DNA from: Erwinia mallotivora
Lineage (GTDB): Bacteria; Pseudomonadota; Gammaproteobacteria; Enterobacterales; Enterobacteriaceae
Length of the DNA stretch: 61,126 bases
NCBI RefSeq assembly: GCF_000590885.1
Contig: NZ_JFHN01000027.1
Coordinates: 1-61,126 of the forward strand
Reading direction: 5' to 3'
Shown here: positions 14,231 through 25,483 of the stretch, piece by piece
Position numbering within the stretch: position 1 is the stretch's first letter
Layout: the number at the start of each line of letters is the position of its first letter
Made by a program: the position numbers and the translations under genes
Notes under the pieces: generated by a model
Told to the model about the DNA's origin: nothing
Database searches by the model: none
What the model saw: only the letters and a program-made list of their open reading frames with translations

Positions 14231-15052
14231 CTATTCTCCGTGCCAGGGGGTTAAGCGACGTTGCAACGTGCGCAACATCAGTTCCAGTGTGAAGGCAATC
14301 AGGGCAATCACCGCGATGCCAGCCAGTACCACATCTGTTGCCAGAAACTCTCCGGCCGACTGCACCATAAAGCCCAGCCCACGGGTAGCAGCAATCAGTT
14401 CAGCCGCCACCAGCGTTGACCAGCCAACGCCAAGGCCAATACGGATACCGGTAAGAATTTCCGGCAGCGCACCGGGCAGGATCACCAACCACAATAGCTG
14501 CCAGCGATCGGCACCCAGTGACTGCGCGGCCCTGATACGCACCAGCCTGGCGCTTTTCACACCCGCCAGGGTCGACAGGGCAACCGGTGCGAAAATCGCC
14601 AGATAAATCAGCAGGATTTTGGAGGTTTCACCAATACCAAACCAGATAACCATTAAAGGTAAATACGCCAGCGGCGGCACCGGACGGTACAGCTCAATCA
14701 GCGGGTCAAGAATACCGCGCACCGTGGCATTCAGTCCCATCATAATACCCACCGGTACCCCGAGAATGATTGCCGCCAACAGCGCGATGAGGATCCGCCC
14801 GAGGCTGGCGGACAGGTGCTGCCATAATGTGGCATTCATAAATCCCTGCGGACCGGCAATGACCACCAGTTGATGAAACACCTGTTGTGGCGGCGGCAGA
14901 AACAGCGGAGCAATCAGATGAAGCGTCGTAACCGCCCACCATGCCGCCAGCAATACCAGCAGGGTGGCGATACTGAATGTCAGCTGGCGACGCAATGGCC
15001 AGCGCCACCGCTGACGCGAGGTAAGGTTTTTTTCGGCTGATAGCAGGCTCAT
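14231..15052 (-). CDS. tauC: Taurine ABC transporter permease
   Basis: Inner-membrane permease of the taurine importer. The product is 273 residues with about six transmembrane segments. The cytoplasmic EAA-type loop lies around [21 protein letters not shown]. The start overlaps the tauB stop by four bases (ATGA), so translation is coupled. It ends two bases before the tauD ATG. Confidence 0.96.
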   Translation of the reverse strand: MSLLSAEKNLTSRQRWRWPLRRQLTFSIATLLVLLAAWWAVTTLHLIAPLFLPPPQQVFHQLVVIAGPQGFMNATLWQHLSASLGRILIALLAAIILGVPVGIMMGLNATVRGILDPLIELYRPVPPLAYLPLMVIWFGIGETSKILLIYLAIFAPVALSTLAGVKSARLVRIRAAQSLGADRWQLLWLVILPGALPEILTGIRIGLGVGWSTLVAAELIAATRGLGFMVQSAGEFLATDVVLAGIAVIALIAFTLELMLRTLQRRLTPWHGE

Positions 15053-15816
15053 AAGAAGACCTCACGCTGTCGGAAGACCCGGCTTAATACATATTCGCGT
15101 TGGGCAATAAACGCAGGGTCGGACTTAATAACCCGACAGGACTCCCCAGCGGCATAGCGGCGACCAAAATCCAGTGTGATCCGTTCAGTAATGCGCCCCG
15201 GTCCCGGCGACAAAAGGATTAATTCACTGGCGAGGAATACCGCTTCTTCAATATCGTGGGTGATCAGTAAAACCGGCCTGTTTTCCTCATACCACAGGCT
15301 TAACAGCAGCTCCTGCATCTGTTCCCGGGTAAAAGCGTCCAGTGCGCCAAATGGCTCATCCAGCAGCAACAGCGGTGGCCGGGTCAGCAGCGCTCTGGCA
15401 ATGCCGACCCGCTGACGCATTCCGCCTGAAAGCTGCCAGATAAATTTTTTTTCCGCACCGGCAAGTCCGACTTTCTTCAGCATCTGACGGGCCGCCTCCC
15501 TGCGCGGTTCTTTCGCCACACCGGCCAGTTGCAGACCCAACGCCACATTGTCCACGACGTTACGCCACGGCAGCAGGCCTTCGTGCTGAAACACCACGCC
15601 GCGGTCTGCGCCGGGCCCGGTAACGGTTTTGCCATCCAGCGTAATACTGCCGGACTGCACCGGAAGAAAACCGGCGATCAGATTCAATAACGTGGTTTTC
15701 CCACAGCCTGACGGGCCCAGCACCACAACCAGTTCTCCGGCTGCAATCCTCAGGTTAATGCCATCAAGCGCAAGATGGCCCTCATAACGGGCGCTGAGAT
15801 GTGAGACAACAAGCAC
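15049..15816 (-). CDS. tauB: Taurine ABC transporter ATP-binding protein
   Basis: ATPase of the taurine importer, 255 residues as in E. coli. Walker [10 protein letters not shown] is near residue 34, signature [15 protein letters not shown] near 129 and Walker [13 protein letters not shown] near 150. It uses a GTG start with GGAGG five bases upstream, 11 bases after the tauA stop. Confidence 0.97.
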   Translation of the reverse strand: MLVVSHLSARYEGHLALDGINLRIAAGELVVVLGPSGCGKTTLLNLIAGFLPVQSGSITLDGKTVTGPGADRGVVFQHEGLLPWRNVVDNVALGLQLAGVAKEPRREAARQMLKKVGLAGAEKKFIWQLSGGMRQRVGIARALLTRPPLLLLDEPFGALDAFTREQMQELLLSLWYEENRPVLLITHDIEEAVFLASELILLSPGPGRITERITLDFGRRYAAGESCRVIKSDPAFIAQREYVLSRVFRQREVFL

Positions 15817-15827
15817 AATGCCTCCGA

Positions 15828-16811
15828 CTAACGAGCGAGGGGTTTAATAAACCGGTCAGTGACATAGCTGCTGTAATCGGTGGCAACCTGTGGCACTTTT
15901 CCCTGCTGTTGCAGAAACCGCGCGGTATCTACAATCGCCTTACTGACCGGCTGAGACAGTTGCTCTACCTGCTGCGCGGCGGTCAGGTAACGATTACCTT
16001 TTACCAGCTCAGCAACCTGCGATTCCGGCACCCCGCTGAGGCGTGACAGCTTGCTAAGGTTGTCACTGTTTTCGAGCCACTGCTGCGGGTTATCGAGATA
16101 GCTTTTCTGCGCCGCCAGCGCACTGCGTGCAAAAGCAGTCACCACTTCCGGGTGTTGCCTGGCAAAATCTTTACGTACCACCCAGACATCGAGCGTCGGT
16201 GAGCCCCATTGTGCCACCTGAGCAGAGTCGGTCAGGACATGGCCCTGTTTTTCCAGCTCACTGACTGCCGGAGCCCAGACATAAGCACCGTCGATATCCC
16301 CTCTCTGCCAGGCAGCCACAATCGCCGGTGGTTGCAGATTGATAATTTGCAGCCGATCGGGGGCGATTCCCCAGTGCTTCAGCGCAGCAAGCAGGCTGTA
16401 ATGCGTGGTGGAGATAAAAGGTACAGCGATACGTTTACCGATCAGATCCTGAGGCGTGTTGATGCCTTTTTTCACCACCAGCGCCTCGGAAGTGCCAAGT
16501 TGCGAAGCCAGCAGAAACACCTCAATCGGCACCTGCTGACTTGCAGCAACGGCCAGCGGGCTGGAACCGATATTACCGATTTGCACATCGCCAGATGCCA
16601 GCGCCCTGACCACGCCAGAACCGCTGTCGAACTTGCGCCAGTCCACTTTCGCACCACTCTCTTTAGCAAAGGTATTATCAGCCTGGGCGACCTTTGCTGG
16701 CTCCGCTGACGTCTGATAAGCAATGGTGACATCCACCGCTTTGCTACTGAAGGAGGAAGCAAGAAGTAAAAGCATTACAGCGATGGAAGAATGGCTGAAT
16801 TTACCCGCCAT
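15828..16811 (-). CDS. tauA: Taurine ABC transporter substrate-binding protein
   Basis: Periplasmic taurine-binding protein of 327 residues with an N-terminal signal peptide (hydrophobic core [10 protein letters not shown], cleavage near SKA|VD). The mature part begins with the family-typical [18 protein letters not shown]. First gene of the tau operon, with GGAG seven bases before the ATG. The upstream region has a very A+T-rich block (about 16870-16925) where the LysR-type activator Cbl/CysB would be expected. I could not define an operator. Confidence 0.96.
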   Translation of the reverse strand: MAGKFSHSSIAVMLLLLASSFSSKAVDVTIAYQTSAEPAKVAQADNTFAKESGAKVDWRKFDSGSGVVRALASGDVQIGNIGSSPLAVAASQQVPIEVFLLASQLGTSEALVVKKGINTPQDLIGKRIAVPFISTTHYSLLAALKHWGIAPDRLQIINLQPPAIVAAWQRGDIDGAYVWAPAVSELEKQGHVLTDSAQVAQWGSPTLDVWVVRKDFARQHPEVVTAFARSALAAQKSYLDNPQQWLENSDNLSKLSRLSGVPESQVAELVKGNRYLTAAQQVEQLSQPVSKAIVDTARFLQQQGKVPQVATDYSSYVTDRFIKPLAR

Positions 16812-16944
16812 AACACAGCTCCGGTTGTCTTTATCTGAGGATTAATCTCCTCTTTGTAACCGGGAACTATTTTGGCAATAAAGTAATTAAAAATTATCTT
16901 TTATATTTTTATCTGCTTAGAAGAAAAGTACCTGACTTTAGCTG

Positions 16945-16975
16945 AAAAACAGAAAACCACCGCCAGACGGTGGTT
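16945..16975 (-). terminator. Terminator of the LysE-type exporter gene
   Basis: Perfect 8-bp stem AACCACCG/CGGTGGTT with a 5-base loop, followed on the minus strand by TTTCTGTTTTT. It lies just after the exporter stop codon and ahead of the tauA promoter region, so tauABCD should have its own promoter. Confidence 0.88.
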
Positions 16976-16994
16976 TATATCCCGCAGACAATGG

Positions 16995-17597
16995 TTAATG
17001 CCAGATCAGTAGCACGCAGACGGCAGTCAGAATGCCCATGGAGAGATTAAAAATTTTCCAGGCGCGACGGCTGGCAAGAATTCGTCCAATCAGCGTTCCG
17101 AAACTCAGCCAGATTACACCGGACAGCAGGTTAACCAGCATCATCGCAAAACTGATCGCCACTACCGAATTCCGCCAGGCATCGCCCGACAGGCTGAAGC
17201 TGGCTACCGCTCCCAACGCCATCAGCCAGGCTTTGGGATTAATGAGCTGGAGCAACCCGCCCTGCCAGAAGGGCACGGGGCGCTTTGGAGGCTCACCGGT
17301 TTGCAGTTTTTCATATTTCGCGCTGGCAATTTTCCACGCCAGCCAGAGAAGATAGAGACTTCCGGCAATTTTCAGAAACAGATGAAGGGCAGGATAAAGC
17401 AGGATCAATCCACCGATGCCGGAGGCTGCAATAAGCAGCATGACCTGCATACCGGTCATAATCCCTGCCAGCAACCACAGCGAACGCAGGAAGCCAAAAT
17501 TGGCACCAGAGGCGGTAAGTAACATATTATTGGGGCCTGGGGTTATGGCGGCCACCCAGAGAAAGCCCAGCATCGATAAAAATAAACTCAGTTCCAT
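16995..17597 (-). CDS. LysE/RhtB family amino acid exporter
   Basis: Inner-membrane protein of 200 residues in the LysE/RhtB exporter family, with about six hydrophobic segments. The motif WVAAITPGPNNMLL near residue 12 is diagnostic, and INPKAWLMALGA near 125 is also conserved. The start MELSLFLSML was chosen because a 50-residue upstream extension is non-conserved. Members export amino acids such as threonine, homoserine or leucine; the substrate here cannot be told. It sits between tauA and yheT, where E. coli has neither. Confidence 0.9.
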   Translation of the reverse strand: MELSLFLSMLGFLWVAAITPGPNNMLLTASGANFGFLRSLWLLAGIMTGMQVMLLIAASGIGGLILLYPALHLFLKIAGSLYLLWLAWKIASAKYEKLQTGEPPKRPVPFWQGGLLQLINPKAWLMALGAVASFSLSGDAWRNSVVAISFAMMLVNLLSGVIWLSFGTLIGRILASRRAWKIFNLSMGILTAVCVLLIWH

Positions 17598-17675
17598 ATG
17601 AATCGGGTGCTCCTCACCGCAGACCAGAATCGAACCTGATGAAGCTAACAACGTGACAGGGATCAGACAAGCATT

Positions 17676-18671
17676 TTGAAGATCAATTTTAATCCACAGC
17701 CCTCTGATTTTCAGCCCATAACAGGGTTCAGTAACCCACACCTGCAAACCATGCTGCCCCGGTTAATACGCCGTCGTATGTATCTGCAACCGCACTGGCA
17801 ACGCCTGACGCTTCCCGACAGCGATTTTGTTGACCTCGCGTGGAGTGAAAATCCGGCACAAGCCAGGCATAAGCCCCGGGTAGTGCTGTTCCATGGCCTT
17901 GAAGGCAGTGTCAGCAGTCCCTATGCGCATGGCCTGCTGCATGCCTGTCAGCAACGTGGATGGCTGGGGGTAGTGATGCATTTTCGCGGTTGTAGCGGCG
18001 AGCCGAACCGGCTGCACCGGATTTACCATTCAGGCGAGACCAGCGATGCCTCCTTTTTTCTGCAATGGCTTCGGGAGCAATGGGGGACGGTGCCTACCGC
18101 CGCCGTAGGCTTTTCACTGGGCGGCAATATGCTTAGCTTTCTGATGGGAGAACAGGGGAACGCCTGTCTGCTGGATGCCGGCGTGGTGGTTTCTGCTCCG
18201 CTGATGCTGGAGCCATGCAGTCTGCGGCTGGAGCATGGATTTTCCCGCGTCTATCAACGCTATTTGCTGAATTTGCTCAAAAAAAATGCCGAACGTAAAC
18301 TGATTGCCTGGCCTGGCACACTCCCTGTGGATATGTCACAACTGAAAGCATTGAAGACGCTGCGAAGTTTTGACGATGCCATCACCGCCAGAGCACACGG
18401 CTTCAGGGATGCAGGCGATTACTATCGCCGCTGTAGCGCCATGCCATTGCTGCCTGCTGTGTGTAAACCTTTACTGATTATTCATGCGCAAGACGATCCT
18501 TTTATGAGTGAAGAGGTCATCCCTGATCCAGACAGGCTGCCAGCCTGCGTCGAGTATCAATTGACCCGTTATGGTGGTCATGTGGGATTTGTCAGCGGAA
18601 CCCCGCTCAAACCGCAAATGTGGCTGGAACAACGCATTCCGCAATGGCTTTCAACCTGGCTGGACAATTAA
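17676..18671 (+). CDS. yheT: YheT family alpha/beta hydrolase
   Basis: Predicted hydrolase of 331 residues (E. coli 340). Visible features are the oxyanion segment LFHGLEGS near residue 72, [12 protein letters not shown] near 101, the nucleophile motif VGFSLGGNM near 143, an acidic residue in IHAQDDPF and a His in GGHVGF. The physiological substrate is unknown. No ATG is available near the start; TTG is used, with AGGGAT 12 bases upstream. Only 78 bp separate it from the divergent exporter gene. Confidence 0.93.
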   Translation: MKINFNPQPSDFQPITGFSNPHLQTMLPRLIRRRMYLQPHWQRLTLPDSDFVDLAWSENPAQARHKPRVVLFHGLEGSVSSPYAHGLLHACQQRGWLGVVMHFRGCSGEPNRLHRIYHSGETSDASFFLQWLREQWGTVPTAAVGFSLGGNMLSFLMGEQGNACLLDAGVVVSAPLMLEPCSLRLEHGFSRVYQRYLLNLLKKNAERKLIAWPGTLPVDMSQLKALKTLRSFDDAITARAHGFRDAGDYYRRCSAMPLLPAVCKPLLIIHAQDDPFMSEEVIPDPDRLPACVEYQLTRYGGHVGFVSGTPLKPQMWLEQRIPQWLSTWLDN

Positions 18672-18672
18672 C

Positions 18673-18894
18673 ATGATTATTCCCTGGCAAGAACTGGAAA
18701 CAGAAACGCTTAATAACCTGATTGAATCCTTTGTGCTGCGTGAAGGGACCGATTACGGTGAACATGAACGTTCTCTGGCGCAGAAAGTCGAGGACGTTCG
18801 TCGACAGCTCAGTCATGGGGAAGCCGTACTGGTGTGGTCAGAGCTGCATGAAACAGTGAATATCATGCGTCGTAATCAACTCGGTCAGACTTAA
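18673..18894 (+). CDS. yheU: YheU family protein
   Basis: Small conserved protein of 73 residues, starting [20 protein letters not shown] and containing the conserved core [10 protein letters not shown] and [10 protein letters not shown]. Function unknown. It begins one base after the yheT stop codon, so the two form an operon as in E. coli. Confidence 0.94.
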   Translation: MIIPWQELETETLNNLIESFVLREGTDYGEHERSLAQKVEDVRRQLSHGEAVLVWSELHETVNIMRRNQLGQT

Positions 18895-19089
18895 CCTTTC
18901 CGTTCTGATAACGACATACCCTTACGGTAAATGGCGGGCCTGTGTCATCAGGATATCAGGCAGTCAGGTCCCTGTTCAGTCTGCGCTTTTTTTCAAATAT
19001 CACTCACCCGGTGTGGATGGAAGGGAAGATGACACAGGGCAACAAAACGTGTTAACAATGGCGGGTCCATATGCACAAGGAACCCGTTT

Positions 19090-19959
19090 ATGTCTGCTAA
19101 ACATCCGGTGATCGCCGTGACCGGCTCCAGCGGAGCCGGAACTACCACCACCAGTCGCGCCTTCCGCAAGATATTTCAGCAGTTGAACCTGCATGCTGCT
19201 GAAGTGGAAGGAGACAGCTTTCACCGGTATACCCGACCAGAAATGGATATGGCTATTCGTAAGGCACGGGACCTGGGTCGTCATATCAGTTATTTTGGGC
19301 CTGAAGCCAATGACTTTGCGCTACTGGAACAGACCTTCAGACAATATGGCGAAAGCGGAAACGGCCAGTCACGCAAATATCTGCATACCTACGATGAAGC
19401 CGTGCCCTGGAATCAGGTTCCCGGCACCTTCACGCCCTGGCAGCCGTTGCCGGAACCTACCGATGTGCTGTTTTATGAAGGGCTGCACGGCGGCGTGGTG
19501 ACACCACAAAATGATGTCGCACAACACGTTGATCTGCTGGTTGGTGTGGTGCCGATTGTTAACCTTGAATGGATACAGAAACTGGTACGCGATACCAGTG
19601 AACGTGGTCATTCCCGCGAAGCGGTGATGGATTCTGTCGTGCGCTCAATGGAAGATTACATTAATTTCATCACCCCACAATTCTCCCGCACTCACCTCAA
19701 CTTTCAGCGGGTGCCAACCGTTGATACCTCAAATCCGTTTGCTGCCCGCTCCATTCCGTCGCTGGACGAAAGCTTTGTGGTTATTCATTTTCAGGCGCTG
19801 GAAGATATCGATTTCCCTTATCTGCTGACCATGCTTCAGGGCTCGTTTATTTCCCGCATCAATACCCTGGTGGTGCCTGGCGGTAAAATGGGGCTGGCAA
19901 TGGAGCTGATCATGGGGCCGTTAGTCAAACGATTGATGGAAGGCAAAAAAATAGAGTAG
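19090..19959 (+). CDS. prkB: Phosphoribulokinase-like protein
   Basis: Putative kinase of 289 residues with the P-loop GSSGAGTTTTSR near residue 12 and the PRK-type FYEGLHGG motif near 127. Enterobacteria lack a Calvin cycle, so ribulose-5-phosphate is probably not its true substrate; the actual one is unknown. The ATG has AAGGA upstream. A 195-bp upstream gap separates it from yheU and presumably holds its own promoter. Confidence 0.94.
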   Translation: MSAKHPVIAVTGSSGAGTTTTSRAFRKIFQQLNLHAAEVEGDSFHRYTRPEMDMAIRKARDLGRHISYFGPEANDFALLEQTFRQYGESGNGQSRKYLHTYDEAVPWNQVPGTFTPWQPLPEPTDVLFYEGLHGGVVTPQNDVAQHVDLLVGVVPIVNLEWIQKLVRDTSERGHSREAVMDSVVRSMEDYINFITPQFSRTHLNFQRVPTVDTSNPFAARSIPSLDESFVVIHFQALEDIDFPYLLTMLQGSFISRINTLVVPGGKMGLAMELIMGPLVKRLMEGKKIE

Positions 19960-19979
19960 CGCCCTGCATTGACAGGGCG
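19960..19979. terminator. Hairpin between convergent prkB and yhfA
   Basis: Perfect 7-bp stem CGCCCTG/CAGGGCG with a 6-base loop, between two convergent stop codons. It lacks a clear T-run, so terminator strength is uncertain. Confidence 0.5.
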
Positions 19980-19988
19980 ACATTGCGC

Positions 19989-20393
19989 TTAGCGCGCAAC
20001 CACCTCGTAACTGTGGGTAATGGTGACACCCTTACCCAGCATCAGAGCCACGGAGCAGTATTTTTCAGCCGAAAGATCGACTGCCCGTGAGACAGCTTTA
20101 TCACTTAGCTCATCACCGGTAACGATAAAGTGCAGATTAATATGGGTAAACAACCGGGGAGCCTCTTCCCGTCGCTCTGACGTGAGCTTCACTTCGCAAT
20201 CTTTTACGTCATGGCGGCCTTTTTGCAAAATTGACACCACGTCAATAGCGCTGCATCCACCTGCCGCCATCAGTACCATCTCCATCGGGCTGGGCGCTTT
20301 ATCTCCGGAGTTGCCATCCATCAGTATCTGATGCCCTGAAGAGGATTCGCCTAAAAAGGTCAGCCCTTCCACCCACTTGACTCGTGCCTGCAT
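19989..20393 (-). CDS. yhfA: OsmC family protein YhfA
   Basis: OsmC/Ohr-fold protein of 134 residues, the E. coli length. It has the segment SPMEMVLMAAGGCSAIDVV with a conserved Cys near residue 48, and the C-terminal half matches the family (SAEKYCSVALML). Members of the fold reduce peroxides, but activity for YhfA itself is not established. AGGAG precedes the ATG. Divergent from crp, as in E. coli. Confidence 0.94.
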   Translation of the reverse strand: MQARVKWVEGLTFLGESSSGHQILMDGNSGDKAPSPMEMVLMAAGGCSAIDVVSILQKGRHDVKDCEVKLTSERREEAPRLFTHINLHFIVTGDELSDKAVSRAVDLSAEKYCSVALMLGKGVTITHSYEVVAR

Positions 20394-20702
20394 GTCAATG
20401 CTCCTAATTCATTCAATTAACTCCAGATTACGCTTAAGCCATAAAAACGGCAATCCGACAAACTTCCCACTATGCTGAATAAAGAGAACAGAAGACACTG
20501 ATGCAAAGCTATGCTACAAAAAGACTGTAAAATTTTCGTCAGTACTCTACAAATCATGACGAAACGGAATGACATAACGAGCCAGGCTTTGAGCTAAGGC
20601 CAGAAAAAATTTCCTGACAGGGTAACGCTTCAGTATTTCATCGCCTGACAGGGAATTCTGCCCCTGAATTTAAGGCACGATAACAACAGAGGATAACAAC
20701 GA
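20394..20702. promoter_or_regulatory. yhfA-crp divergent regulatory region
   Basis: A 309-bp gap with promoters for yhfA (minus) and crp (plus). It contains a perfect 8-bp inverted repeat TTTCGTCA/TGACGAAA (20534-20541, 20557-20564) and a shorter dyad around CAGGGAATTCTGCCCCTG. E. coli crp is autoregulated by CRP at two sites. I could not find a convincing TGTGA-N6-TCACA here, so the operators remain undefined. Confidence 0.5.
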
Positions 20703-21335
20703 ATGGTTCTCGGCAAACCGCAAACAGACCCGACACTTGAATGGTTCCTGTCACATTGCCATATTCATAAGTATCCATCCAAAAGCACGCTGATTCATCA
20801 GGGTGAAAAAGCGGAAACGCTCTACTACATTGTCAAAGGCGCGGTAGCGGTGCTTATCAAGGATGAAGAAGGCAAGGAGATGATCCTCTCTTATCTCAAT
20901 CAGGGTGATTTTATTGGCGAACTTGGCCTGTTCGAAGAAGGTCAGGAACGTAGTGCGTGGGTTCGGGCAAAAACCGCCTGTGAAGTTGCTGAAATTTCGT
21001 ATAAAAAATTCCGTCAGCTGATTCAGGTTAATCCGGAAATTCTGATGCGCCTTTCTTCGCAAATGGCGCGCCGCCTGCAAGTAACATCAGAGAAAGTAGG
21101 TAATTTAGCGTTTCTTGATGTCACCGGCCGCATCGCCCAGACATTGCTTAATCTGGCCAAACAGCCAGATGCCATGACTCACCCGGACGGTATGCAGATT
21201 AAGATTACCCGTCAGGAGATCGGTCAGATCGTTGGCTGCTCACGTGAAACAGTGGGCCGTATCCTGAAAATGTTGGAAGATCAGAATCTGATTTCAGCGC
21301 ATGGGAAAACCATCGTGGTTTATGGCACACGCTAA
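20703..21335 (+). CDS. crp: cAMP receptor protein
   Basis: Global regulator that binds cAMP and activates catabolic and many other promoters. The 210 residues are nearly identical to E. coli CRP. The cAMP pocket segment [18 protein letters not shown] is near residue 71, and the recognition helix [14 protein letters not shown] is near 177. A strong terminator follows the gene. Confidence 0.99.
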   Translation: MVLGKPQTDPTLEWFLSHCHIHKYPSKSTLIHQGEKAETLYYIVKGAVAVLIKDEEGKEMILSYLNQGDFIGELGLFEEGQERSAWVRAKTACEVAEISYKKFRQLIQVNPEILMRLSSQMARRLQVTSEKVGNLAFLDVTGRIAQTLLNLAKQPDAMTHPDGMQIKITRQEIGQIVGCSRETVGRILKMLEDQNLISAHGKTIVVYGTR

Positions 21336-21350
21336 ACGACTCTGCTCCAC

Positions 21351-21376
21351 GGCGTAACAGTTTTGTTGCGCCTTTT
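21351..21376 (+). terminator. crp terminator
   Basis: Stem GGCGTAACA/TGTTGCGCC (9 bp, one T-G pair) with a 4-base loop, followed by TTTTATC, about 15 bases after the crp stop. Confidence 0.85.
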
Positions 21377-21390
21377 ATCGGTAGGGAGCC

Positions 21391-23469
21391 ATGTGGCGTA
21401 GAATCATTTATCACCCCGAAGTTAATTACGCATTACGCCAGACAATGGTGCTCTGTCTGCCCGTCGCTGTCGGATGGCTGACGGGCTACCTGCAAAACGG
21501 ATTACTCTTCTCTCTGGTTCCAGCCTGCTGCAACATTGCTGGACTGGATACACCCCACAAACGTTTTTTCAAACGTCTGACCGTTGGCGGCAGCCTCTTT
21601 GCCTTTAGTAGCTTTCTTATCCAGTATCTCGGCGAACAGCAGATTCCCCTGCCCGCCATCCTGTTTGTGATGGCCATGTTGCTGGGCGTCACCGGAGAAA
21701 TCAGTCCCCTGCACGGCCGCTTGTTACCCGGTTCGTTGATTGCCGCTATTTTCACTCTCAGTCTTGCCGGCAGAATGCCCATCTGGCAGCCCCCTGTGCT
21801 CTATATACTGGGCACCGTCTGGTATGGTGTTTTCAACTGGTTCTGGTTCTGGCTGTGGAAAGAGCAGCCGATGCGGGAAACATTGAGCCTGATGTATCGT
21901 GAGCTGGCTGATTATTGCGAGGCAAAATATTCTTTGCTGACAAAGCTAACCGATCCGGAAAAGGCCCTGCCGCCACTGCTTACCCGCCAGCAAAAAGCGG
22001 TGGATTTAATCACCACCTGCTATCAGCAGATGCATATGTTAGCCGCCAATAATCACAATCATCATAAACGGCTGACCCGCGCCTTTCAGGTAGCGCTGGA
22101 TTTACAGGAGCACATTTCCGTCAGCCTGCACCAGCCGACAGAGGTGCAAAAACTGGTGGAACAAAGCCACGCTGAAGCAGTGATCCGCTGGAATGCCCGA
22201 ACGATTGCCGCCCGGCTACGCAGGCTGGCAGACGACATTCTTTATCATCGGTTACCTGAACGCTTTACGATGGATAAGCAGTTGCAGGCACTGGCAAAAA
22301 TTGCCCGTCAGCATCCGGATAATCCGGTCGGCAACTTCTGTTATTACCATTTCAGCCGTATTGCGCGCGTGCTGCGTACTCAGCGCCCTCTTTATCAGCG
22401 CGACCTGATGGCGGACCGTCAGCGCAGGTTGCCATTGCTGCCCGCGATAAAAAGCTATCTCTCACTGAAGTCTTCGGCGCTGCGTACCGCCGCCCGCTTC
22501 GCGGTGATGCTGAGTTTTGCCAGTTCGCTGGCGCTGTTTTTTGATTTGCCTAAACCTTACTGGATCCTGATGACGGTGATGTTTGTCAGCCAGAATGGCT
22601 ACAGTGCCACCAGGGTGAGAATTCAGCACCGGGCGCTTGGCACCTTCGCCGGGCTGGTCATCGCTGCCATTACCCTGCGGCTGCATGCCCCGGAATCTCT
22701 GGTGCTGTTGATCATGCTGGCAATCACCCTGATCAGCTATCTGTTTATCCGTAAATTTTATGGCTGGGCCATGGTTGGCTTTACGGTCACGGCGGTATAT
22801 TCCCTGCAACTCCTGTCGCTGAATGGCGCAGATTTTTTACTACCACGCCTGATGGACACGCTGATGGGATGCCTGATTGCCTTTGGTGGTATGGTCTGGC
22901 TGTGGCCACAGTGGCAAAGTGGCCTGTTGCGGCAGAATGCCCATGATGCGCTGGGCGCTTACCAGGATGCGCTGCAAATGCTGCTGGGTAGCGAGGAGCA
23001 ACCAGAGAAGCTGGCATACCAGCGGATTAAAGTTAATCAGGCCCACAATGCGCTATTTAACTCTCTCAACCAGGCAATGCAGGAACCGGGATTCAATACC
23101 CGTTATCTTGCCGATATGAAGCTGTGGGTTACGCACAGCCAGTTTATCGTTGAGCATATTAATGCCATGACCATTCTCGCCCGCGAGCATACCATGCTGA
23201 CGCCATCACTGGCGGAAGGCTATTTACAGCGGTGTGAAATCGCCCTACAGCGCTGTCAGCAGCGGCTGGAATATGATGGCCCAGGCCAGGAAACCGACAT
23301 CATGGAAGCGAAAACTGAACGTCCGCAGGGCGCGGTGACCATTCTGGAAAGACATGTGCAGCGGATTCTGGGGCATCTTAACGTGATGCACACCATCTCA
23401 TCACTGGCGTGGGCCAATCGCCCACATCATGGTCGCTGGCTGTCACGGCGTTTAAGAAAAACGGCCTGA
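21391..23469 (+). CDS. yhfK: FUSC family inner-membrane protein YhfK
   Basis: Membrane protein of 692 residues with the FUSC-type layout: two blocks of about five or six transmembrane segments (about 15-160 and 370-510), each followed by a long soluble helical region. Related to fusaric-acid-resistance and YccS/AaeB efflux proteins. The substrate is unknown. AGGGAG lies close to the ATG. It follows the crp terminator and is convergent with argD. Confidence 0.92.
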   Translation: MWRRIIYHPEVNYALRQTMVLCLPVAVGWLTGYLQNGLLFSLVPACCNIAGLDTPHKRFFKRLTVGGSLFAFSSFLIQYLGEQQIPLPAILFVMAMLLGVTGEISPLHGRLLPGSLIAAIFTLSLAGRMPIWQPPVLYILGTVWYGVFNWFWFWLWKEQPMRETLSLMYRELADYCEAKYSLLTKLTDPEKALPPLLTRQQKAVDLITTCYQQMHMLAANNHNHHKRLTRAFQVALDLQEHISVSLHQPTEVQKLVEQSHAEAVIRWNARTIAARLRRLADDILYHRLPERFTMDKQLQALAKIARQHPDNPVGNFCYYHFSRIARVLRTQRPLYQRDLMADRQRRLPLLPAIKSYLSLKSSALRTAARFAVMLSFASSLALFFDLPKPYWILMTVMFVSQNGYSATRVRIQHRALGTFAGLVIAAITLRLHAPESLVLLIMLAITLISYLFIRKFYGWAMVGFTVTAVYSLQLLSLNGADFLLPRLMDTLMGCLIAFGGMVWLWPQWQSGLLRQNAHDALGAYQDALQMLLGSEEQPEKLAYQRIKVNQAHNALFNSLNQAMQEPGFNTRYLADMKLWVTHSQFIVEHINAMTILAREHTMLTPSLAEGYLQRCEIALQRCQQRLEYDGPGQETDIMEAKTERPQGAVTILERHVQRILGHLNVMHTISSLAWANRPHHGRWLSRRLRKTA

Positions 23470-23481
23470 TTGCGCAGGCCG
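23462..23481. terminator. Hairpin between convergent yhfK and argD
   Basis: Perfect 7-bp stem CGGCCTG/CAGGCCG with a 6-base loop overlaps the yhfK stop codon in the 28-bp convergent gap. It could act in both directions. T-runs are weak. Confidence 0.45.
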
Positions 23482-23497
23482 GTTGGCAGGGGACGTG

Positions 23498-24739
<1,242 letters not shown>

Positions 24740-24751
24740 TTACCGAGAATG

Positions 24752-24765
24752 TGAAATTATAGTCA
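24752..24765 (-). promoter_or_regulatory. argD promoter -10 and ARG box candidate
   Basis: TGAAATTATAGTCA matches the ArgR consensus TGAATWWWWATTCA at 12 of 14 positions. On the minus strand it overlaps a perfect -10 TATAAT (24756-24761), about 40 bases before the argD ATG. Repression by arginine-bound ArgR is therefore likely. A second box next to it is only weakly matched. Confidence 0.7.
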
Positions 24766-24802
24766 TAAAATATGCATAAAAAATCAATTTAGAGCAACTA
24801 TT

Positions 24803-25378
24803 TTACTGCCGCAAAAAATTCTCCAGCAGTTGATGCCCCTGCTCACTAAGAATGCTTTCCGGATGAAACTGAACCCCCTGCACGGGAAGGTGCCGGTGAC
24901 AAAATCCCATAATCTCATCAGGTTGACCATCACGTATCGACCACGCGGTAATATCAAATTCTGCCGGGAGAGAGTCCTTCTCAACAATCAGCGAATGATA
25001 ACGCGTCACCGTCAGCGGATGCTTCAGGCCCCGGAAAACACCGACCTCATTGTGCTCAATCGCGGAAGTCTTGCCATGCATCACTTCCCGCGCCCGCACC
25101 ACTCGTGCACCAAATGCCTGAGCAATAGCCTGATGTCCCAGGCATACGCCAAGGATCGGCAACTTTCCGGCAAAGGTCATAATTGCCGCCAGCGAAATTC
25201 CGGCCTCATCGGGTGTGCAGGGTCCGGGGGAAATCACCAGGTGATCCGGGCGCAGAGCAGCAATATCTTCCAAAGTCAGCGCATCATTCCGCCGAACCTC
25301 GACCTCTTCTCCAAGCTCACAAAAATACTGATAGAGATTCCAGGTGAAAGAGTCGTAATTATCAATTAATAACAGCAT
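24803..25378 (-). CDS. pabA: Aminodeoxychorismate synthase amidase component
   Basis: Class I glutamine amidotransferase supplying ammonia to PabB for p-aminobenzoate (folate) synthesis. The start [19 protein letters not shown] gives 191 residues (E. coli 187). The catalytic Cys is in [14 protein letters not shown] near residue 79, and His/Glu are in VQFHPES. A 26-residue upstream extension was rejected. In E. coli fic and yhfG lie between this gene and ppiA; here only a 105-bp gap remains. Confidence 0.96.
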   Translation of the reverse strand: MLLLIDNYDSFTWNLYQYFCELGEEVEVRRNDALTLEDIAALRPDHLVISPGPCTPDEAGISLAAIMTFAGKLPILGVCLGHQAIAQAFGARVVRAREVMHGKTSAIEHNEVGVFRGLKHPLTVTRYHSLIVEKDSLPAEFDITAWSIRDGQPDEIMGFCHRHLPVQGVQFHPESILSEQGHQLLENFLRQ

Positions 25379-25483
25379 TGATGCTCCACATGGGAAAAGG
25401 GGGCACGGTTCTTTACGGAAGTGACCAGCGGGGTGATGACTATATCGCAACAACAACGATGCATAGCCCGCCCCGCAGGAAGG

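Noticed and set aside
17598-17747. Fifty-residue N-terminal extension of the LysE-type exporter
   Set aside because: It lacks conservation, would overlap the divergent yheT start, and the internal ATG gives the standard family N terminus.
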